From positions 1,922,001 to 1,986,000 of the forward strand of contig NZ_CP141769.1 of NCBI RefSeq assembly GCF_035621355.1: a DNA stretch of 64,000 nucleotides, written 5' to 3'. Origin of the DNA: Thiobacillus sp. SCUT-2. GTDB taxonomy: Bacteria > Pseudomonadota > Gammaproteobacteria > Burkholderiales > Thiobacillaceae. This document shows positions 1-9,013 of this stretch, piece by piece (the first letter of the stretch is position 1; every line of letters begins with the position of its first letter). Position numbers and translations under genes: made by a program. The notes beneath the pieces are model-generated. The model was not told where the DNA came from and ran no database searches. It was given only the letters and a program-made list of their open reading frames with translations.

Positions 1-2
1 CA

Positions 3-416
3 TCGGCCGGACGTGCAAGCAGCGCGATGGCCAGCGGCGCGAAGTCTGCCTACCAGACGGGTGCTGCGGCTTCCGGGTCGGGTGGTGTTCGTGCCGCAGG
101 GGCTGGCCTCGCCAATGTGGCCAGGAGCGGTGCTGGTGCGGTCGGCCAGCGCGTCGCAGCCGGTGCAAAAGCGGTCAAGGACCGCGTGGCGAACTTCGTC
201 GCGGAGGCCGCTGCGCCTGCGGCGGCAGACAGTGCTATCGAATCGGCCGATACGGCCGCAGCCAGCCCCCCTGCGGCAGAGCCTGCCTGGGCCAGCCGAA
301 TGCGGCGCAAACAGCAAGTGAGCCATGCAGCCACCACGGCGGCACACACCCTGCGCTCAGGCGATCACGGCGGCGGCGGCGCCAGCCCGAGCCTGCGCGA
401 CGATTCGAACCCTTGA
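3..416 (+). CDS. trbL: TrbL, conjugative transfer protein (C-terminal part)
   Basis: The reading frame is open from the window edge, so only the last ~137 residues are seen. They are Ala/Gly/Ser-rich, low-complexity and hydrophilic, ending with a Thr/Ala/His stretch and a Gly cluster. TrbL proteins usually have this kind of tail after an N-terminal block of membrane helices. TrbL is the VirB6-like polytopic inner-membrane subunit of P-type type IV secretion systems. The next gene, trbF, begins 26 bases after the stop. The identification rests on the conserved order trbL-trbF-trbG-trbI and on tail composition, because the membrane part is outside the window. An internal ATG at 27 is not the true start. 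Confidence 0.8.
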   Translation, partial: SAGRASSAMASGAKSAYQTGAAASGSGGVRAAGAGLANVARSGAGAVGQRVAAGAKAVKDRVANFVAEAAAPAAADSAIESADTAAASPPAAEPAWASRMRRKQQVSHAATTAAHTLRSGDHGGGGASPSLRDDSNP

Positions 417-442
417 AGATCAACTCTAACGGAGATCAGTCC

Positions 443-1150
443 ATGCGATTCAAACGACCGCAGGTGCGCTACTCGGACACGCCCGAGCCCGTCACCCCCT
501 ATCAGGCCGCCGCGCAGGTTTGGGACCAGCGCATCGGCAGTGCGCGCGTGCAGGCGAAAAACTGGCGGCTGATGGCCTTCGGCTGCCTGTCGCTCGCCTT
601 GCTGATGGCGGGCGGGCTGGTGTGGCGTTCGGCGCAGTCCATCGTCACGCCCTATGTGGTCGAAGTGGCCACCGGCGGTCAGGTGCGTGCAGTCGGCGAA
701 GCGGCCACGCCGTACAAGCCGAACGACGCGCAGATCGCCTACCACCTGGCGCGCTTCCTCACCGACGTGCGCTCGCTGTCGATCGACCCCATCGTGGTGC
801 GGCAGAACTGGCTCGAAGCCTACACCTACACCACGGATACAGGCGCGGCCACGCTGAACGACTATGCACGCAGCAACGATCCGTTCGCGCGCGTAGGACA
901 GGCCTCGACAGCAGTGGAGATCACCAGCGTGGTGCGCGCCAGCCCGTCGTCGTTCCAGGTGCGCTGGATCGAGCGCACCTATGTGAATGGTTCGCTCTCT
1001 GGCACCGAGCGCTGGACGGCTGTGCTGTCCATCGTGCTGCAACCGCCGCGCACCGAAGCGCAGCTGCGCAAGAACCCGCTGGGCATTTATGTCAACGGCC
1101 TGTCCTGGAGCCGTGAATACGACGCAACCGAAGGAACCCCACATCCATGA
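443..1150 (+). CDS. trbF: TrbF, VirB8-like conjugative transfer protein
   Basis: A 235-residue protein with a short cytoplasmic N-terminus, one transmembrane helix at about residues 41-61 and a periplasmic domain. This is the layout of TrbF/VirB8, the inner-membrane scaffold of the conjugation channel. The ATG at 443 was chosen over one at 413 because GGAG lies about 8 bases upstream of it and the homologous N-terminus (MRFKRPQVRYSDTPEP) begins there. The stop overlaps the trbG start by 4 bases (ATGA), which indicates translational coupling within the trb operon. Family assignment is strong from context and topology. Confidence 0.9.
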   Translation: MRFKRPQVRYSDTPEPVTPYQAAAQVWDQRIGSARVQAKNWRLMAFGCLSLALLMAGGLVWRSAQSIVTPYVVEVATGGQVRAVGEAATPYKPNDAQIAYHLARFLTDVRSLSIDPIVVRQNWLEAYTYTTDTGAATLNDYARSNDPFARVGQASTAVEITSVVRASPSSFQVRWIERTYVNGSLSGTERWTAVLSIVLQPPRTEAQLRKNPLGIYVNGLSWSREYDATEGTPHP

Positions 1151-2160
1151 AAACCCCAATCCGTCATTCCCTATTGCCACTGATCCTGAGTGCCACCCTG
1201 GCAACTCTCACCGGCTGCGCCACGCACGGCAAACCGCCGCCGGACATCACGCTGGACGACCCCATCGCGGCGCACGCGCTGCCGGAGCCGCCCAAGCCCA
1301 TCGAGGTGGTCGAAGTACCCAAACCCCTGCCGCTACCCGGGCAGTTGAAACCTTTGGGTAATACGCCCGAGGACAAGCCGGTCGCCGAACCACCCGACGG
1401 GAAGGCCGATGTGGCGCGCGCCAACGACGAAGCGCGCGTGCCACCGAGCCGAGAGGGCTACATCAACGCGATCCAGGTCTGGCCCTACAGCGATGGCGCG
1501 CTGTATCAGCTCTATACGAGTCCCGGTCGTGTCACCGTCATCACCTTGCAGCAGGGCGAGGAACTGGTGACCGTTTCGGCCGGCGACACGGTGCGCTGGA
1601 TCGTGGGCGACACGACCAGCGGCGCAGGTGCCAGTCTGCGCGTGAACATACTCGTGAAGCCCACGCGCGTCGGCTTGAAGACCAATCTGGTCATCACCAC
1701 CAACCGCCGTACCTACCTGCTCGAACTGTCGTCGACGCCGCAGGCGTGGATGGCCTCCGTCTCGTGGGATTACCCGAAGGACCGCATGCTGGCGTTACAG
1801 AAACGGGCGCAGATGGCCCAAGCGGCGGCGCCGGTGGACTCGGGCTTGTCGCTGCAACAGATCAGGTTCCGCTACGCGATCACCGGCGACAGTCCGCCGT
1901 GGAAACCGCTGCGTGCGTTCGATGATGGCGAGCGCGTCTATATCCAGTTCCCCGCCGGCATCGCGCAGGGCGAGCTGCCGCCGCTGTTCGTGATCGGGCA
2001 GCAGGGCGATGGCCAGCTCGTCAACTACCGCTTCCGTTCTCCCTACTACGTGGTGGATCGGCTGTTCGGTGCGGCTGAGTTGCGGCTGGGCACGGACAAG
2101 GCCGCTGTGGTGCGCATCGAGCGCACCGATGGCGTGGTCAGCACGGCGCGGAGTCATTGA
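1147..2160 (+). CDS. trbG: TrbG, VirB9-like conjugative transfer protein
   Basis: A 337-residue protein. The N-terminus is a signal peptide ending in a lipobox-like LTGC (Cys about residue 24), followed by a Pro-rich linker to about residue 90 and a beta-rich C-terminal domain. TrbG/VirB9 sits in the periplasm and outer-membrane core complex with VirB7/VirB10-like subunits. The lipobox suggests that this protein may be acylated itself, standing in for a separate VirB7-like lipoprotein; that is inference. The start overlaps trbF by 4 bases and the stop sits directly before trbI, so the operon is tightly packed. Confidence 0.9.
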   Translation: MKTPIRHSLLPLILSATLATLTGCATHGKPPPDITLDDPIAAHALPEPPKPIEVVEVPKPLPLPGQLKPLGNTPEDKPVAEPPDGKADVARANDEARVPPSREGYINAIQVWPYSDGALYQLYTSPGRVTVITLQQGEELVTVSAGDTVRWIVGDTTSGAGASLRVNILVKPTRVGLKTNLVITTNRRTYLLELSSTPQAWMASVSWDYPKDRMLALQKRAQMAQAAAPVDSGLSLQQIRFRYAITGDSPPWKPLRAFDDGERVYIQFPAGIAQGELPPLFVIGQQGDGQLVNYRFRSPYYVVDRLFGAAELRLGTDKAAVVRIERTDGVVSTARSH

Positions 2161-2162
2161 AC

Positions 2163-3437
2163 ATGAGCACGCCAGCCACGCCACAATCTCCACCCGACGG
2201 GACGAATAAGGTCGACCCGGACACCTTGAGTTTGCGCGCGCCGCCGCGTCCGGTCACGCGGCTCAACCGGCGCATGCTGGTCGTGCTCGCGGGAACACTG
2301 GGCGCGATCATCCTGGGGGCTACGCTATGGTCCTTGCAACCGCACCAACGTGATCGCAATCACGCCACCGAGCTGTACAACGTGGATCGCGTCGCGCATA
2401 CCGATCACCTCGACCAGTTGCCAACGGACTATTCCAAGCTGCCGCTCCCACCAAAACTAGCACCTGTATTGGGCGAGCCGTTGCCGGGTGACCTGGGGCC
2501 CGCCATCGTGCATGCGCAGCACAATGCCAACACCGGCGGGTACACCCATCCCGCGCAGTCCGGGCACATGGCGCAGCCAGGCGATGCCGAGGAGGCAGCA
2601 CGCGCTGCCGTGTTCTTTCGGAGCAGCAGTGCGGTGAAGGCATCACCGTCGCCCACTGCGAGTATGGCCATGCCCGAGTCCGTCTCGGGCAATCAGCCGT
2701 TCAATCCGATGGCAGCGGTATCCACACAGCCTGCCGATCCGACGGCGGTGCAGAACCAGCAGGCGCATAAACAGGCCTTCGTCGCCAATGAGGGCGACAG
2801 TGTCACCGGCAATTCGGCCAGCCTGCACCCCCCGTCCTCGCCCTACCAGGTGATGGCGGGCACCATTATTCCGGCGGCGCTGGTGACGGGGATCAATTCC
2901 GACCTGCCGGGGCAGGTCATCGCCAATGTGACGGAAGCGGTCTACGATACGGCTACGGGTCGTTTCCTGCTGATTCCGCAGGGCTCGCGGCTGATCGGCC
3001 GCTACGACAGTCAGGTTTCATTCGGTCAGCGGCGCGTGCTGCTAGTGTGGACGCGGCTGATCCTGCCCGATACTTCGTCGATTTCGCTCGACCGATTGCC
3101 CGGCATCGACCCGGCGGGCTATGCCGGGCTGGAGGATGGCGTCGATTGGCATTGGGATCGCATCCTTGCAGGTGCGGCGTTGTCCACGCTGCTTGGAGTC
3201 GGTGCCGAGCTGGCAGCACCCAGCAACAACGGCGGCACCGGTAGCGTCACCATCGCCGTTCGCCAGAGCGCGCAGGACACCGTGAACCAGGTCGGCCAGG
3301 AAGTCACCAAACGCAACGTGAGTATCCAGCCGACGCTCACCATCCGGCCCGGTTTCCCGGTGCGGGTCATGGTGAACAAGGATCTGATCCTGCGGCCGTA
3401 CCAGCCGCTGTTCTTCCAGAGGGGAGCGTCGCAATGA
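2163..3437 (+). CDS. trbI: TrbI, VirB10-like conjugative transfer protein
   Basis: A 424-residue protein with a Pro-rich cytoplasmic N-terminus, one transmembrane helix at about residues 38-57, a long Pro/Gln-rich periplasmic linker and a conserved VirB10-type beta domain from about residue 215. TrbI/VirB10 spans both membranes and gates the type IV secretion channel. An in-frame TTG at 2157 overlaps the trbG stop, but the ATG at 2163, two codons later, is preferred as the stronger start codon. The stop overlaps the next small gene by 4 bases. Confidence 0.9.
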   Translation: MSTPATPQSPPDGTNKVDPDTLSLRAPPRPVTRLNRRMLVVLAGTLGAIILGATLWSLQPHQRDRNHATELYNVDRVAHTDHLDQLPTDYSKLPLPPKLAPVLGEPLPGDLGPAIVHAQHNANTGGYTHPAQSGHMAQPGDAEEAARAAVFFRSSSAVKASPSPTASMAMPESVSGNQPFNPMAAVSTQPADPTAVQNQQAHKQAFVANEGDSVTGNSASLHPPSSPYQVMAGTIIPAALVTGINSDLPGQVIANVTEAVYDTATGRFLLIPQGSRLIGRYDSQVSFGQRRVLLVWTRLILPDTSSISLDRLPGIDPAGYAGLEDGVDWHWDRILAGAALSTLLGVGAELAAPSNNGGTGSVTIAVRQSAQDTVNQVGQEVTKRNVSIQPTLTIRPGFPVRVMVNKDLILRPYQPLFFQRGASQ

Positions 3438-3661
3438 CTGAGTCCACCAGCAAGCTGCTGCGGCTGGGGCCGCTGCCGAAGACCGAGACGGTAAAGATGA
3501 CCATCATCTTGAGCGTGGTGTTGAAGACAGAGCTGGAGCGCTACGCCGCGCTGCATGCTCAGACCTATGGCGAGCCGGTTGAGGTTGCGACATTGATCCC
3601 GCATATGCTTGAAGCGTTCATGTCGCGGGATCGGGGATTCAGGAAGTCCAGGAAGGAGTGA
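3434..3661 (+). CDS. DUF2274 family protein at the end of the trb operon
   Basis: A 75-residue soluble, positively charged protein beginning MTESTSKLLRLGPLPKTE. Proteins of this type (DUF2274) are commonly encoded directly after trbI in ICEs and plasmids. The molecular role is unknown. The ATG overlaps the trbI stop by 4 bases, so it is translated as the last member of the trb operon. No catalytic motif or membrane segment is visible. The annotation rests on sequence style and on the conserved position after trbI. Confidence 0.8.
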   Translation: MTESTSKLLRLGPLPKTETVKMTIILSVVLKTELERYAALHAQTYGEPVEVATLIPHMLEAFMSRDRGFRKSRKE

Positions 3662-4019
3662 TTCACAGCGACACCGCACAGGCACGATCGGGATACGCCC
3701 ACCTACGCTTGGGTGAGTTTTCGATAGATCCCGGGAAGGTCACCATCACAGTATCGCATTTACATCGGCCGTTGCGACGCAGCCAGCAACTGCCCGGCTG
3801 ATGGAGAAAACATGTATAGAGCAGATCAAAGTCTGCTGGCTTTCGAGGCGATGCATAGGCCCGGAATGCCTACTGAACCCGGGGTAGTCCACTTCAGCCT
3901 TCTGGCTCTAGGGTGGACGGGCCGACTCCTGCCTCCCTGCTTTGACGCAGACAATCTTCGTACCGAGTCTCCCTGCCTACAGTTGGTGTTAGGGCCAAGA
4001 CGTCGGCACACAACGCAGT
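3662..4019. other. Intergenic spacer between trb operon and metal cargo
   Basis: This 358-bp stretch marks the junction between transfer genes and cargo. It is lower in GC than its flanks. A plus-strand open frame at 3812-4045 has a plausible ribosome site (GGAG before ATG) and 77 codons, but it resembles no family I know and runs into the 3' end of the YHS gene. I see no terminator hairpin, tRNA or insertion-sequence end. It may be remnant DNA from cargo insertion. Confidence 0.4.
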
Positions 4020-4502
4020 CTAGTGATGCCCTCGATGCGGCGTGACTTCCAGATTGCCTGCCTCACATTCCTCAACGTAATGGACAAAGCCGCGCTGCAA
4101 ACGCTCTGCCCATCCTGTTCCGAGCAGCCCCCCGACTTCTCCGATGCGCGCTTCAATCTGTTCGGCGGTCGCCTGCAACAAGTCATAGGTGATGGAAAGG
4201 GTGTCGCCAGTAACTTCCATGGACTGGATGCCCATCATAGCACCCAACTCTTTGGCAAGGATGGCCACCTCCTCATCGGTCAACGGCTGTTCCAGGCGGA
4301 AACGCCGTTGCTTGATGACTTCAAGGCCCTTCTGTTTGGGTGCCTGCTTGCCTGGAACACCGATATAAAGATGCGGGTTCGCCTTGAACCGATCCTGACA
4401 CTGCTGCGAGCAGAAGGCGTAATGGATGCCCAAATGCTCCATGGCAAAGGAATCCCGGCTGACTTGCATACCGCAGACAGGGTCTTCAATGGTGTCGTCC
4501 AT
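4020..4502 (-). CDS. YHS-domain metal-associated protein
   Basis: A 160-residue protein. Its N-terminus carries a YHS domain (about residues 5-50) with the DPVCGM motif and a downstream FCSxxC pattern, a small metal-binding fold. The remainder (about residues 70-160) looks like an HMA-type ferredoxin fold without CxxC, and the C-terminus is His-rich. The start at 4502 is set by AGGAGG five bases upstream; an earlier ATG at 4526 lacks such a site. The gene overlaps the end of the upstream P1B-ATPase gene by 17 bases, so the two are translated together. It is probably a cytosolic metal chaperone or sensor for that pump; that role is inference. Confidence 0.75.
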   Translation of the reverse strand: MDDTIEDPVCGMQVSRDSFAMEHLGIHYAFCSQQCQDRFKANPHLYIGVPGKQAPKQKGLEVIKQRRFRLEQPLTDEEVAILAKELGAMMGIQSMEVTGDTLSITYDLLQATAEQIEARIGEVGGLLGTGWAERLQRGFVHYVEECEAGNLEVTPHRGHH

Positions 4503-6615
4503 GCTGTCCTCCTGTGTATCCGTCATGCTCCGCTACGGAAGGGACCATGCCGCCGCGCCCCAGCAGCTTGGCATTGATCGCCACGATGACCGTGCTGGCC
4601 GACATGAACACCGCCCCCACTGCCGGGGTCATCAGCAGCCCCCAATAGGCCGCGACCCCGGCTGCAAGCGGGATTGCAAAGGTGTTGTAACCGGTGGCCC
4701 AGATCAGGTTCTGGATCATCTTGCCGTAGGTTTTGCGCGAGAGCCCGAGAATCGCCGCGACATCCTGCGGATTGTTGCTCACCAGCACGATGTCGGCCGC
4801 CTCGATGGCCACATCGGTGCCCGCGCCGATCGCAACGCCGAGATCCGATTCCACCAGCGCCGGCGCATCGTTCACGCCGTCACCGACCATCGCCACGGTG
4901 AGGCCGCGCGCCTTCACTTCGCGGATTTTCAGCGCCTTCTGTTCCGGCAGCACTTCGGCGAAGAAATCGTCCAGGCCCAGCTGCTTCGAAACCGTTTGCG
5001 CCACAGCTTGCGAATCGCCGGTGAGCATCATGCATTGGATGCCCATGGCCTTGAGTTGCGCAATGGCGGCTTTCGATTCCGGACGCACCACGTCGGCCAG
5101 GCCAAACACGGCGGCGGCAGCGCCGTCTACCAGCAGGAAGATGGTGGTCTTGCCCTCGGCGGCCAATGCCTCCAGCCTGGGATGTGCCACCCGGATGCCT
5201 TGTTCCCGCAGATAGCCGGGGCTCACCACTTTCACGTCCCGGCCTTCGACCGTGGCTTGCGCACCCCGGCCCGTCAGGTTGGTGAAATTGTCCGCCTGCG
5301 GCCACTCCACCTGACGCTCCTTCGCCATGCGCACGATACCCGTTGCAATGGGGTGCTCCGACTGGTTCTCCAGTGCGGCCGCCAAGCGCAGGCAGGCGGC
5401 CTCGTCCAGAGTGCCCAGCGGCACGATGTCGCTTACCCCGAAACGCCCTTCGGTCAAGGTGCCGGTCTTGTCGAACACCACGGCGCCCAGATTGCGGGCC
5501 CGCTCGAACGCCGCACGGTCGCGGATAAGCAAGCCGTGGGATGCGGCCATGCTGGTGCTCACCGCGACGACGAGCGGCACGGCGAGTCCAAGAGCATGGG
5601 GGCAGGCGATCACCATCACGGTGACGGCGCGTTCCATGGCAAAAGCGAAATCCCGTCCCAGCGCCAGCCACACGAACAGCGTGGCGAAGCCGCCACCGAG
5701 GGCGATGGCGGTCAACCACACCGCGGCACGATTGGCCAGGTCCTGAGTACGCGAGCGCGACTCCTGAGCCCGACTCACCATGTCCATCACCTGTGCCAGA
5801 TAAGTCTGCCCGCCGGTTTTCTTGACTTCTAGGGTAATCGCGCCTTCGCCGTTGACTGAACCGCCGATGGCCTCGGCTCCCTCGCCTTTTTCCACCGGTT
5901 TCGATTCCCCGGTGAGCATGGATTCGTCCAGACTGGTCTGGCCAGAAATGATGATGCCGTCGGTCGGCACCCGTTCGCCCGGCTTCACCAAGAGCCTGTC
6001 GCCGGGCGTGATGTCGTCGACTGAAACATCCTCTGTGTTTCCATCCGCTTGCAGGCGGTGCGCCTCGGATGGCAGCAGCCGCACCAGCGCCTCGAGTGCG
6101 CCGGAAGCCCCCAGTACCGACTTCATCTCGATCCAGTGGCCAAGCAGCATGATGTCGATCAGGGTGGCCAGCTCCCAGTAGAAGCCCATGCCGGACAGGC
6201 CGAAGGTGACGGCGCTGGAGTAAAAGTACGCGGCACTGATCGCCACCGCGATCAGCGTCATCATGCCGGGCTGGCGCTTCCTGAGTTCTTCTCCGAACCC
6301 CTTCAGGAACGGCCATCCCCCATAGAAAAACACGATGCTGGAGAAACCGAACAGAACATAGGCGTCGCCGCGAAAAGCAAGCGGTGCCGCCAAACCGAGC
6401 ATGCCCCACAGGCCCGGCGACAGGGCCAGGATCGGCAACGTGAGGAGCAGGGAAATCCAGAAGCGCTTTCTGAAATCGGCCACCATGTGGGCGTGGTGGT
6501 CATGATGCGCGCCGTGCGCTGCTGGATTGCCGTGCATGCCGGCCGCATGTTCGCCATGCGCAGGATGCGCATGCGCCATGCCAGGTGCATGACGATGATC
6601 GGCTTGTCCTTCCAT
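4486..6615 (-). CDS. P1B-type heavy-metal ATPase, CPH (CopB-like) class
   Basis: A 709-residue P-type ATPase. The first ~45 residues are extremely His-rich, with no CxxC HMA domain. Then come paired membrane helices, the TGES actuator loop (235-238), the membrane metal site CPH (338-340), the phosphorylated Asp in DKTGT (D382), the SEHP motif and the GDGVNDAP hinge. CPH in helix 6 with a His-rich N-terminus is typical of the CopB (P1B-3) subgroup, reported to export Cu or Ag from the cytosol. It lies in a long minus-strand copper operon with the YHS gene immediately after it. Exact metal (Cu+, Cu2+ or Ag+) cannot be read from sequence. Confidence 0.9.
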   Translation of the reverse strand: MEGQADHRHAPGMAHAHPAHGEHAAGMHGNPAAHGAHHDHHAHMVADFRKRFWISLLLTLPILALSPGLWGMLGLAAPLAFRGDAYVLFGFSSIVFFYGGWPFLKGFGEELRKRQPGMMTLIAVAISAAYFYSSAVTFGLSGMGFYWELATLIDIMLLGHWIEMKSVLGASGALEALVRLLPSEAHRLQADGNTEDVSVDDITPGDRLLVKPGERVPTDGIIISGQTSLDESMLTGESKPVEKGEGAEAIGGSVNGEGAITLEVKKTGGQTYLAQVMDMVSRAQESRSRTQDLANRAAVWLTAIALGGGFATLFVWLALGRDFAFAMERAVTVMVIACPHALGLAVPLVVAVSTSMAASHGLLIRDRAAFERARNLGAVVFDKTGTLTEGRFGVSDIVPLGTLDEAACLRLAAALENQSEHPIATGIVRMAKERQVEWPQADNFTNLTGRGAQATVEGRDVKVVSPGYLREQGIRVAHPRLEALAAEGKTTIFLLVDGAAAAVFGLADVVRPESKAAIAQLKAMGIQCMMLTGDSQAVAQTVSKQLGLDDFFAEVLPEQKALKIREVKARGLTVAMVGDGVNDAPALVESDLGVAIGAGTDVAIEAADIVLVSNNPQDVAAILGLSRKTYGKMIQNLIWATGYNTFAIPLAAGVAAYWGLLMTPAVGAVFMSASTVIVAINAKLLGRGGMVPSVAEHDGYTGGQHGRHH

Positions 6616-6668
6616 GAAGGCTCCTTCTCATCTACCCAACGGGATAGGCCTCTGCTTAGGCATTCTGT

Positions 6669-7058
6669 TCATCCTATCTTGCCTGCGTCGCGGCTGCTGC
6701 CGGATGCCGCAGGGGGGCGGTTGCAGCATGCGCCTCCTTGGGAATGGGCGTTGGCGCGGGCGTTTCCATCCAGAAAGCGATACCACGCCGACTTCAGTCG
6801 CCACCAGGAACCGGATGCATGTGAGATGCCGGCCTTGTCGAGCAATGTCTCGATATCCCGAATGTCGAGATGCGAGGCCGCGTAGGAAATCCGTAGATGG
6901 CCGCGCCGGTCGATATGTGCATCAAGAATTGAATCGAGCGCGGTAAGCTGACGGACAGCATCCTGCAGTTTCTCCGTGGCAACTGGCACGAGCGGGATTT
7001 TTCGAGAGACGTCGAATGGCCCCTTGTCCGCCTGTCCCTTTTCCCGAGTCTCACTCAT
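6669..7058 (-). CDS. Small hypothetical protein, HMA-like fold without CxxC
   Basis: A 129-residue soluble protein directly upstream of the CPH-ATPase gene. The middle (about residues 25-80) has an alternating helix/strand pattern ending in a DIRDIETLLDKAGI-type segment, similar to the second half of ferredoxin-like metal-binding domains, but with no Cys pair. A Trp-rich segment (SWWRLKSAWYRF) follows. The C-terminal 25 residues are Ala/Ser-rich and hold the only cysteines (CC). I do not recognise a named family with certainty. Position suggests a helper of the ATPase. Confidence 0.55.
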   Translation of the reverse strand: MSETREKGQADKGPFDVSRKIPLVPVATEKLQDAVRQLTALDSILDAHIDRRGHLRISYAASHLDIRDIETLLDKAGISHASGSWWRLKSAWYRFLDGNARANAHSQGGACCNRPPAASGSSRDAGKIG

Positions 7059-7153
7059 GTTGTGTTCCCGGCATGCCTACTGACATGGCGCCAAACGAGA
7101 ATGTCCCGGCACACAGAGAATGTGCCTGCGTTCCGGTTATCCAAGGCAGCATG

Positions 7154-7798
7154 TTAATTTGCTCCCATCCATCCATAACCGCGCCAGGCACGCGCCATTT
7201 CCTGGCGCTGGCTATCGGTCAGCAGGCCATCGATTTTCTGCTGCATGTCGAGCATCGCATCCATTTGCTGGCGCTGCAGGTCAAACAAGGCCCGCGAAGC
7301 GGTGCGAATCGCATTCCAGTCCCGCTTGTCTGCCGTATAGAGTCCATTGAGCCGGGCCTGCGTTTCCCAACCCTGCTGCATGAGGCCGCGATTGCGCGCC
7401 TCCGACTCGGTCTGCAGTTGGCCAATCTTCTGCACTTGTTCAGACGTCAGGTCAGGAGGAGCCCAAGGCATCATGGTGTAACTTCCAGCCATGCCAGGCC
7501 CCATACCCGCGCCCATCCATGGCATGCCACCGCCATACTGGCCCATCATCCATGGCCCGTATCCGCCACCTGTCCCTGGCTGCATTCCATACCCCGATCC
7601 ACCCATCATTCCGGGACCCATGCCATACCAGGCTTGAGCACCGTCCGCCCGATAAGCATCGCCCCATGCGCCCATACGGCCCCAGCCATGCCACGGCCCG
7701 TAGCCCATGCCGCCGGGGCTATAGCCAAACGCGAAGAATCCCGTAACGACGACGAGAATCACCCACAAGGCGATCCAGAATCCATTCTTACGATTCAT
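7154..7798 (-). CDS. Met/Gly-rich Spy/CpxP-like periplasmic protein
   Basis: A 214-residue protein with an N-terminal hydrophobic signal/anchor (about residues 5-25), a Gly/Met/Trp/Tyr-rich low-complexity central part (about 28-115), and a helical C-terminal domain like the Spy/CpxP (LTxxQ) group, containing DLTSEQVQKI and LLTDSQRQEM. Family members act as periplasmic metal-responsive or ATP-independent chaperones. The Met-rich segment is likely to bind Cu or Ag (inference). The ATG at 7798 was chosen over one at 7840 because of the GGAG/AAGGA run just upstream. It lies in the minus-strand copper operon next to a SHOCT protein. Confidence 0.75.
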   Translation of the reverse strand: MNRKNGFWIALWVILVVVTGFFAFGYSPGGMGYGPWHGWGRMGAWGDAYRADGAQAWYGMGPGMMGGSGYGMQPGTGGGYGPWMMGQYGGGMPWMGAGMGPGMAGSYTMMPWAPPDLTSEQVQKIGQLQTESEARNRGLMQQGWETQARLNGLYTADKRDWNAIRTASRALFDLQRQQMDAMLDMQQKIDGLLTDSQRQEMARAWRGYGWMGAN

Positions 7799-7857
7799 TC
7801 CTTTACTCTCCAAAACACGTTTCACAGCCGCAGCATTCATGCCCCCGGGCTTCCTCG

Positions 7858-8097
7858 CTACTGGCTCAAGTCGCGCTTCCTCTTCTGAAACTCCTGTTCG
7901 TCGATCTCTCCGCGCGCATAGCGTTCCTTGAGGAGATCCAGCGCTTTGCTCTCACCACCGCTCCGGCCACCCGTCCCGAAGGATGTGGCCAGCCATTTCA
8001 CCAGCACGACAATGCCGGCGATGATGAGTACCCACCACAGGATCATGAAAATCCCGCCGAATCCGAAACCGCCTGTCATGCCATAACCGCCCATCAT
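7858..8097 (-). CDS. SHOCT-domain small membrane protein
   Basis: A 79-residue protein. A Met/Gly-rich N-terminus is followed by one transmembrane helix (about residues 18-40) and a C-terminal SHOCT motif (ALDLLKERYARGEIDEQEF). SHOCT is a short C-terminal domain of unknown molecular function found on many small membrane proteins. The start at 8097 follows AGGAG with a short spacer; the codon is doubled (ATGATG). A second SHOCT protein of the same design is encoded at 29990-30232, also next to a Met/Gly-rich Spy-like gene, so the pairing looks functional. Confidence 0.8.
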   Translation of the reverse strand: MMGGYGMTGGFGFGGIFMILWWVLIIAGIVVLVKWLATSFGTGGRSGGESKALDLLKERYARGEIDEQEFQKRKRDLSQ

Positions 8098-8194
8098 TGG
8101 TGTTCTCCTGTACTCACATCCGACCATTTTCGGTTTTGCCGACCGCCAGTGCGACCGGCAAAACCGGGTTTCTGTTGCGCCAATTGCAATACGC

Positions 8195-8932
8195 TCAGTA
8201 ACCCATCATGCCCCCACCAAAGCCACGGCGCATTTGCGCCTTCTGCTCTTTGGTCAAGACGGCGGCGGCTTTATTCCCGGCTTCAATTCGTGCTTCCAGC
8301 GCCTGGCGCTGCACGTCCGCGAGTTTGCCGTAGGCCTTGCCGATCGCCGCCGGGTCGCGATTCTCCGCATCGAACAAATCACCCAGCTTTTCCTGCGCTT
8401 CCCACATCTGACGCATGAGCGAGCGCTGCTTCTTCATCGATTCGGTCTGAATCTTCTCCAGTTGGGCGGTCTGCGTATCGCTCAGATCGAGCGTAGCCAT
8501 CGGCCCCATTCCTCCGGCCCAGCCAGCCATCATGCCCGGCCCCATGCCATAGCCCATGCCGCCACCCATCATGCCGGGGCCATATCCGCTCATGCCCGGC
8601 CCCATGTCGCCCCCCATCATGCCCATGGGGCATCCCCCGCCCATCATGTTCATCATTCCGCCCATCATGCCCATGGGCCCCATGCCATAGCCCGGGCCCA
8701 TGCCCCCACCCATCATCCCGGGCCCGTAGCCTCCGCCTCCCATCATGCCCATACCACCACGCGGCCCGTACCCTGGCATCGAACCGGGCATGGCGCTTCC
8801 CTGTGCCTGACCTTGCATCATCATTTGTTGATTGGGCATCGTAGGCTCCGCCGCCGAGGCGGACACTGCTGTTCCCATCAATGCGAAGGCAACGATGGAA
8901 GATGCCAGTAGGGTTTTCATGGATTTGTTCAT
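8195..8932 (-). CDS. Met/Gly-rich repeat protein with Spy/CpxP-like C-terminus
   Basis: A 245-residue protein with a cleavable signal peptide (cleavage near residue 27 after SASA). Residues about 35-145 are built from degenerate repeats around the unit MGPGMMGGGMGYG, giving dozens of methionines. The C-terminal ~100 residues are helical and end with a Spy-like LTKEQKAQM segment. Met-rich periplasmic proteins bind Cu+ or Ag+ through thioethers, so a storage or buffering role is likely but inferred. It starts an adjacent trio with the SHOCT protein and the second Spy-like protein. Confidence 0.8.
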   Translation of the reverse strand: MNKSMKTLLASSIVAFALMGTAVSASAAEPTMPNQQMMMQGQAQGSAMPGSMPGYGPRGGMGMMGGGGYGPGMMGGGMGPGYGMGPMGMMGGMMNMMGGGCPMGMMGGDMGPGMSGYGPGMMGGGMGYGMGPGMMAGWAGGMGPMATLDLSDTQTAQLEKIQTESMKKQRSLMRQMWEAQEKLGDLFDAENRDPAAIGKAYGKLADVQRQALEARIEAGNKAAAVLTKEQKAQMRRGFGGGMMGY

Positions 8933-9013
8933 TTACAGCTCCTGTTCATTCAACTTGCTGTTGGAAAAAACGACTGAACTTCTCTGCAGGCCAGAATGCG
9001 CCCTGACTGCATA

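Noticed and set aside
3812..4045. Small plus-strand ORF after the trb operon
   Set aside because: Has a plausible ribosome site but no family resemblance and overlaps the YHS gene; noted only in the spacer entry.
4426..5832. Plus-strand frame of 468 codons opposite the CPH-ATPase
   Set aside because: Antisense to a clear P1B-ATPase with all motifs; no family features of its own.
8234..8911. Plus-strand His/Ala-rich frame opposite the Met-rich gene
   Set aside because: It is a mirror of the repeat-rich minus-strand gene, which has a signal peptide and a good family match.
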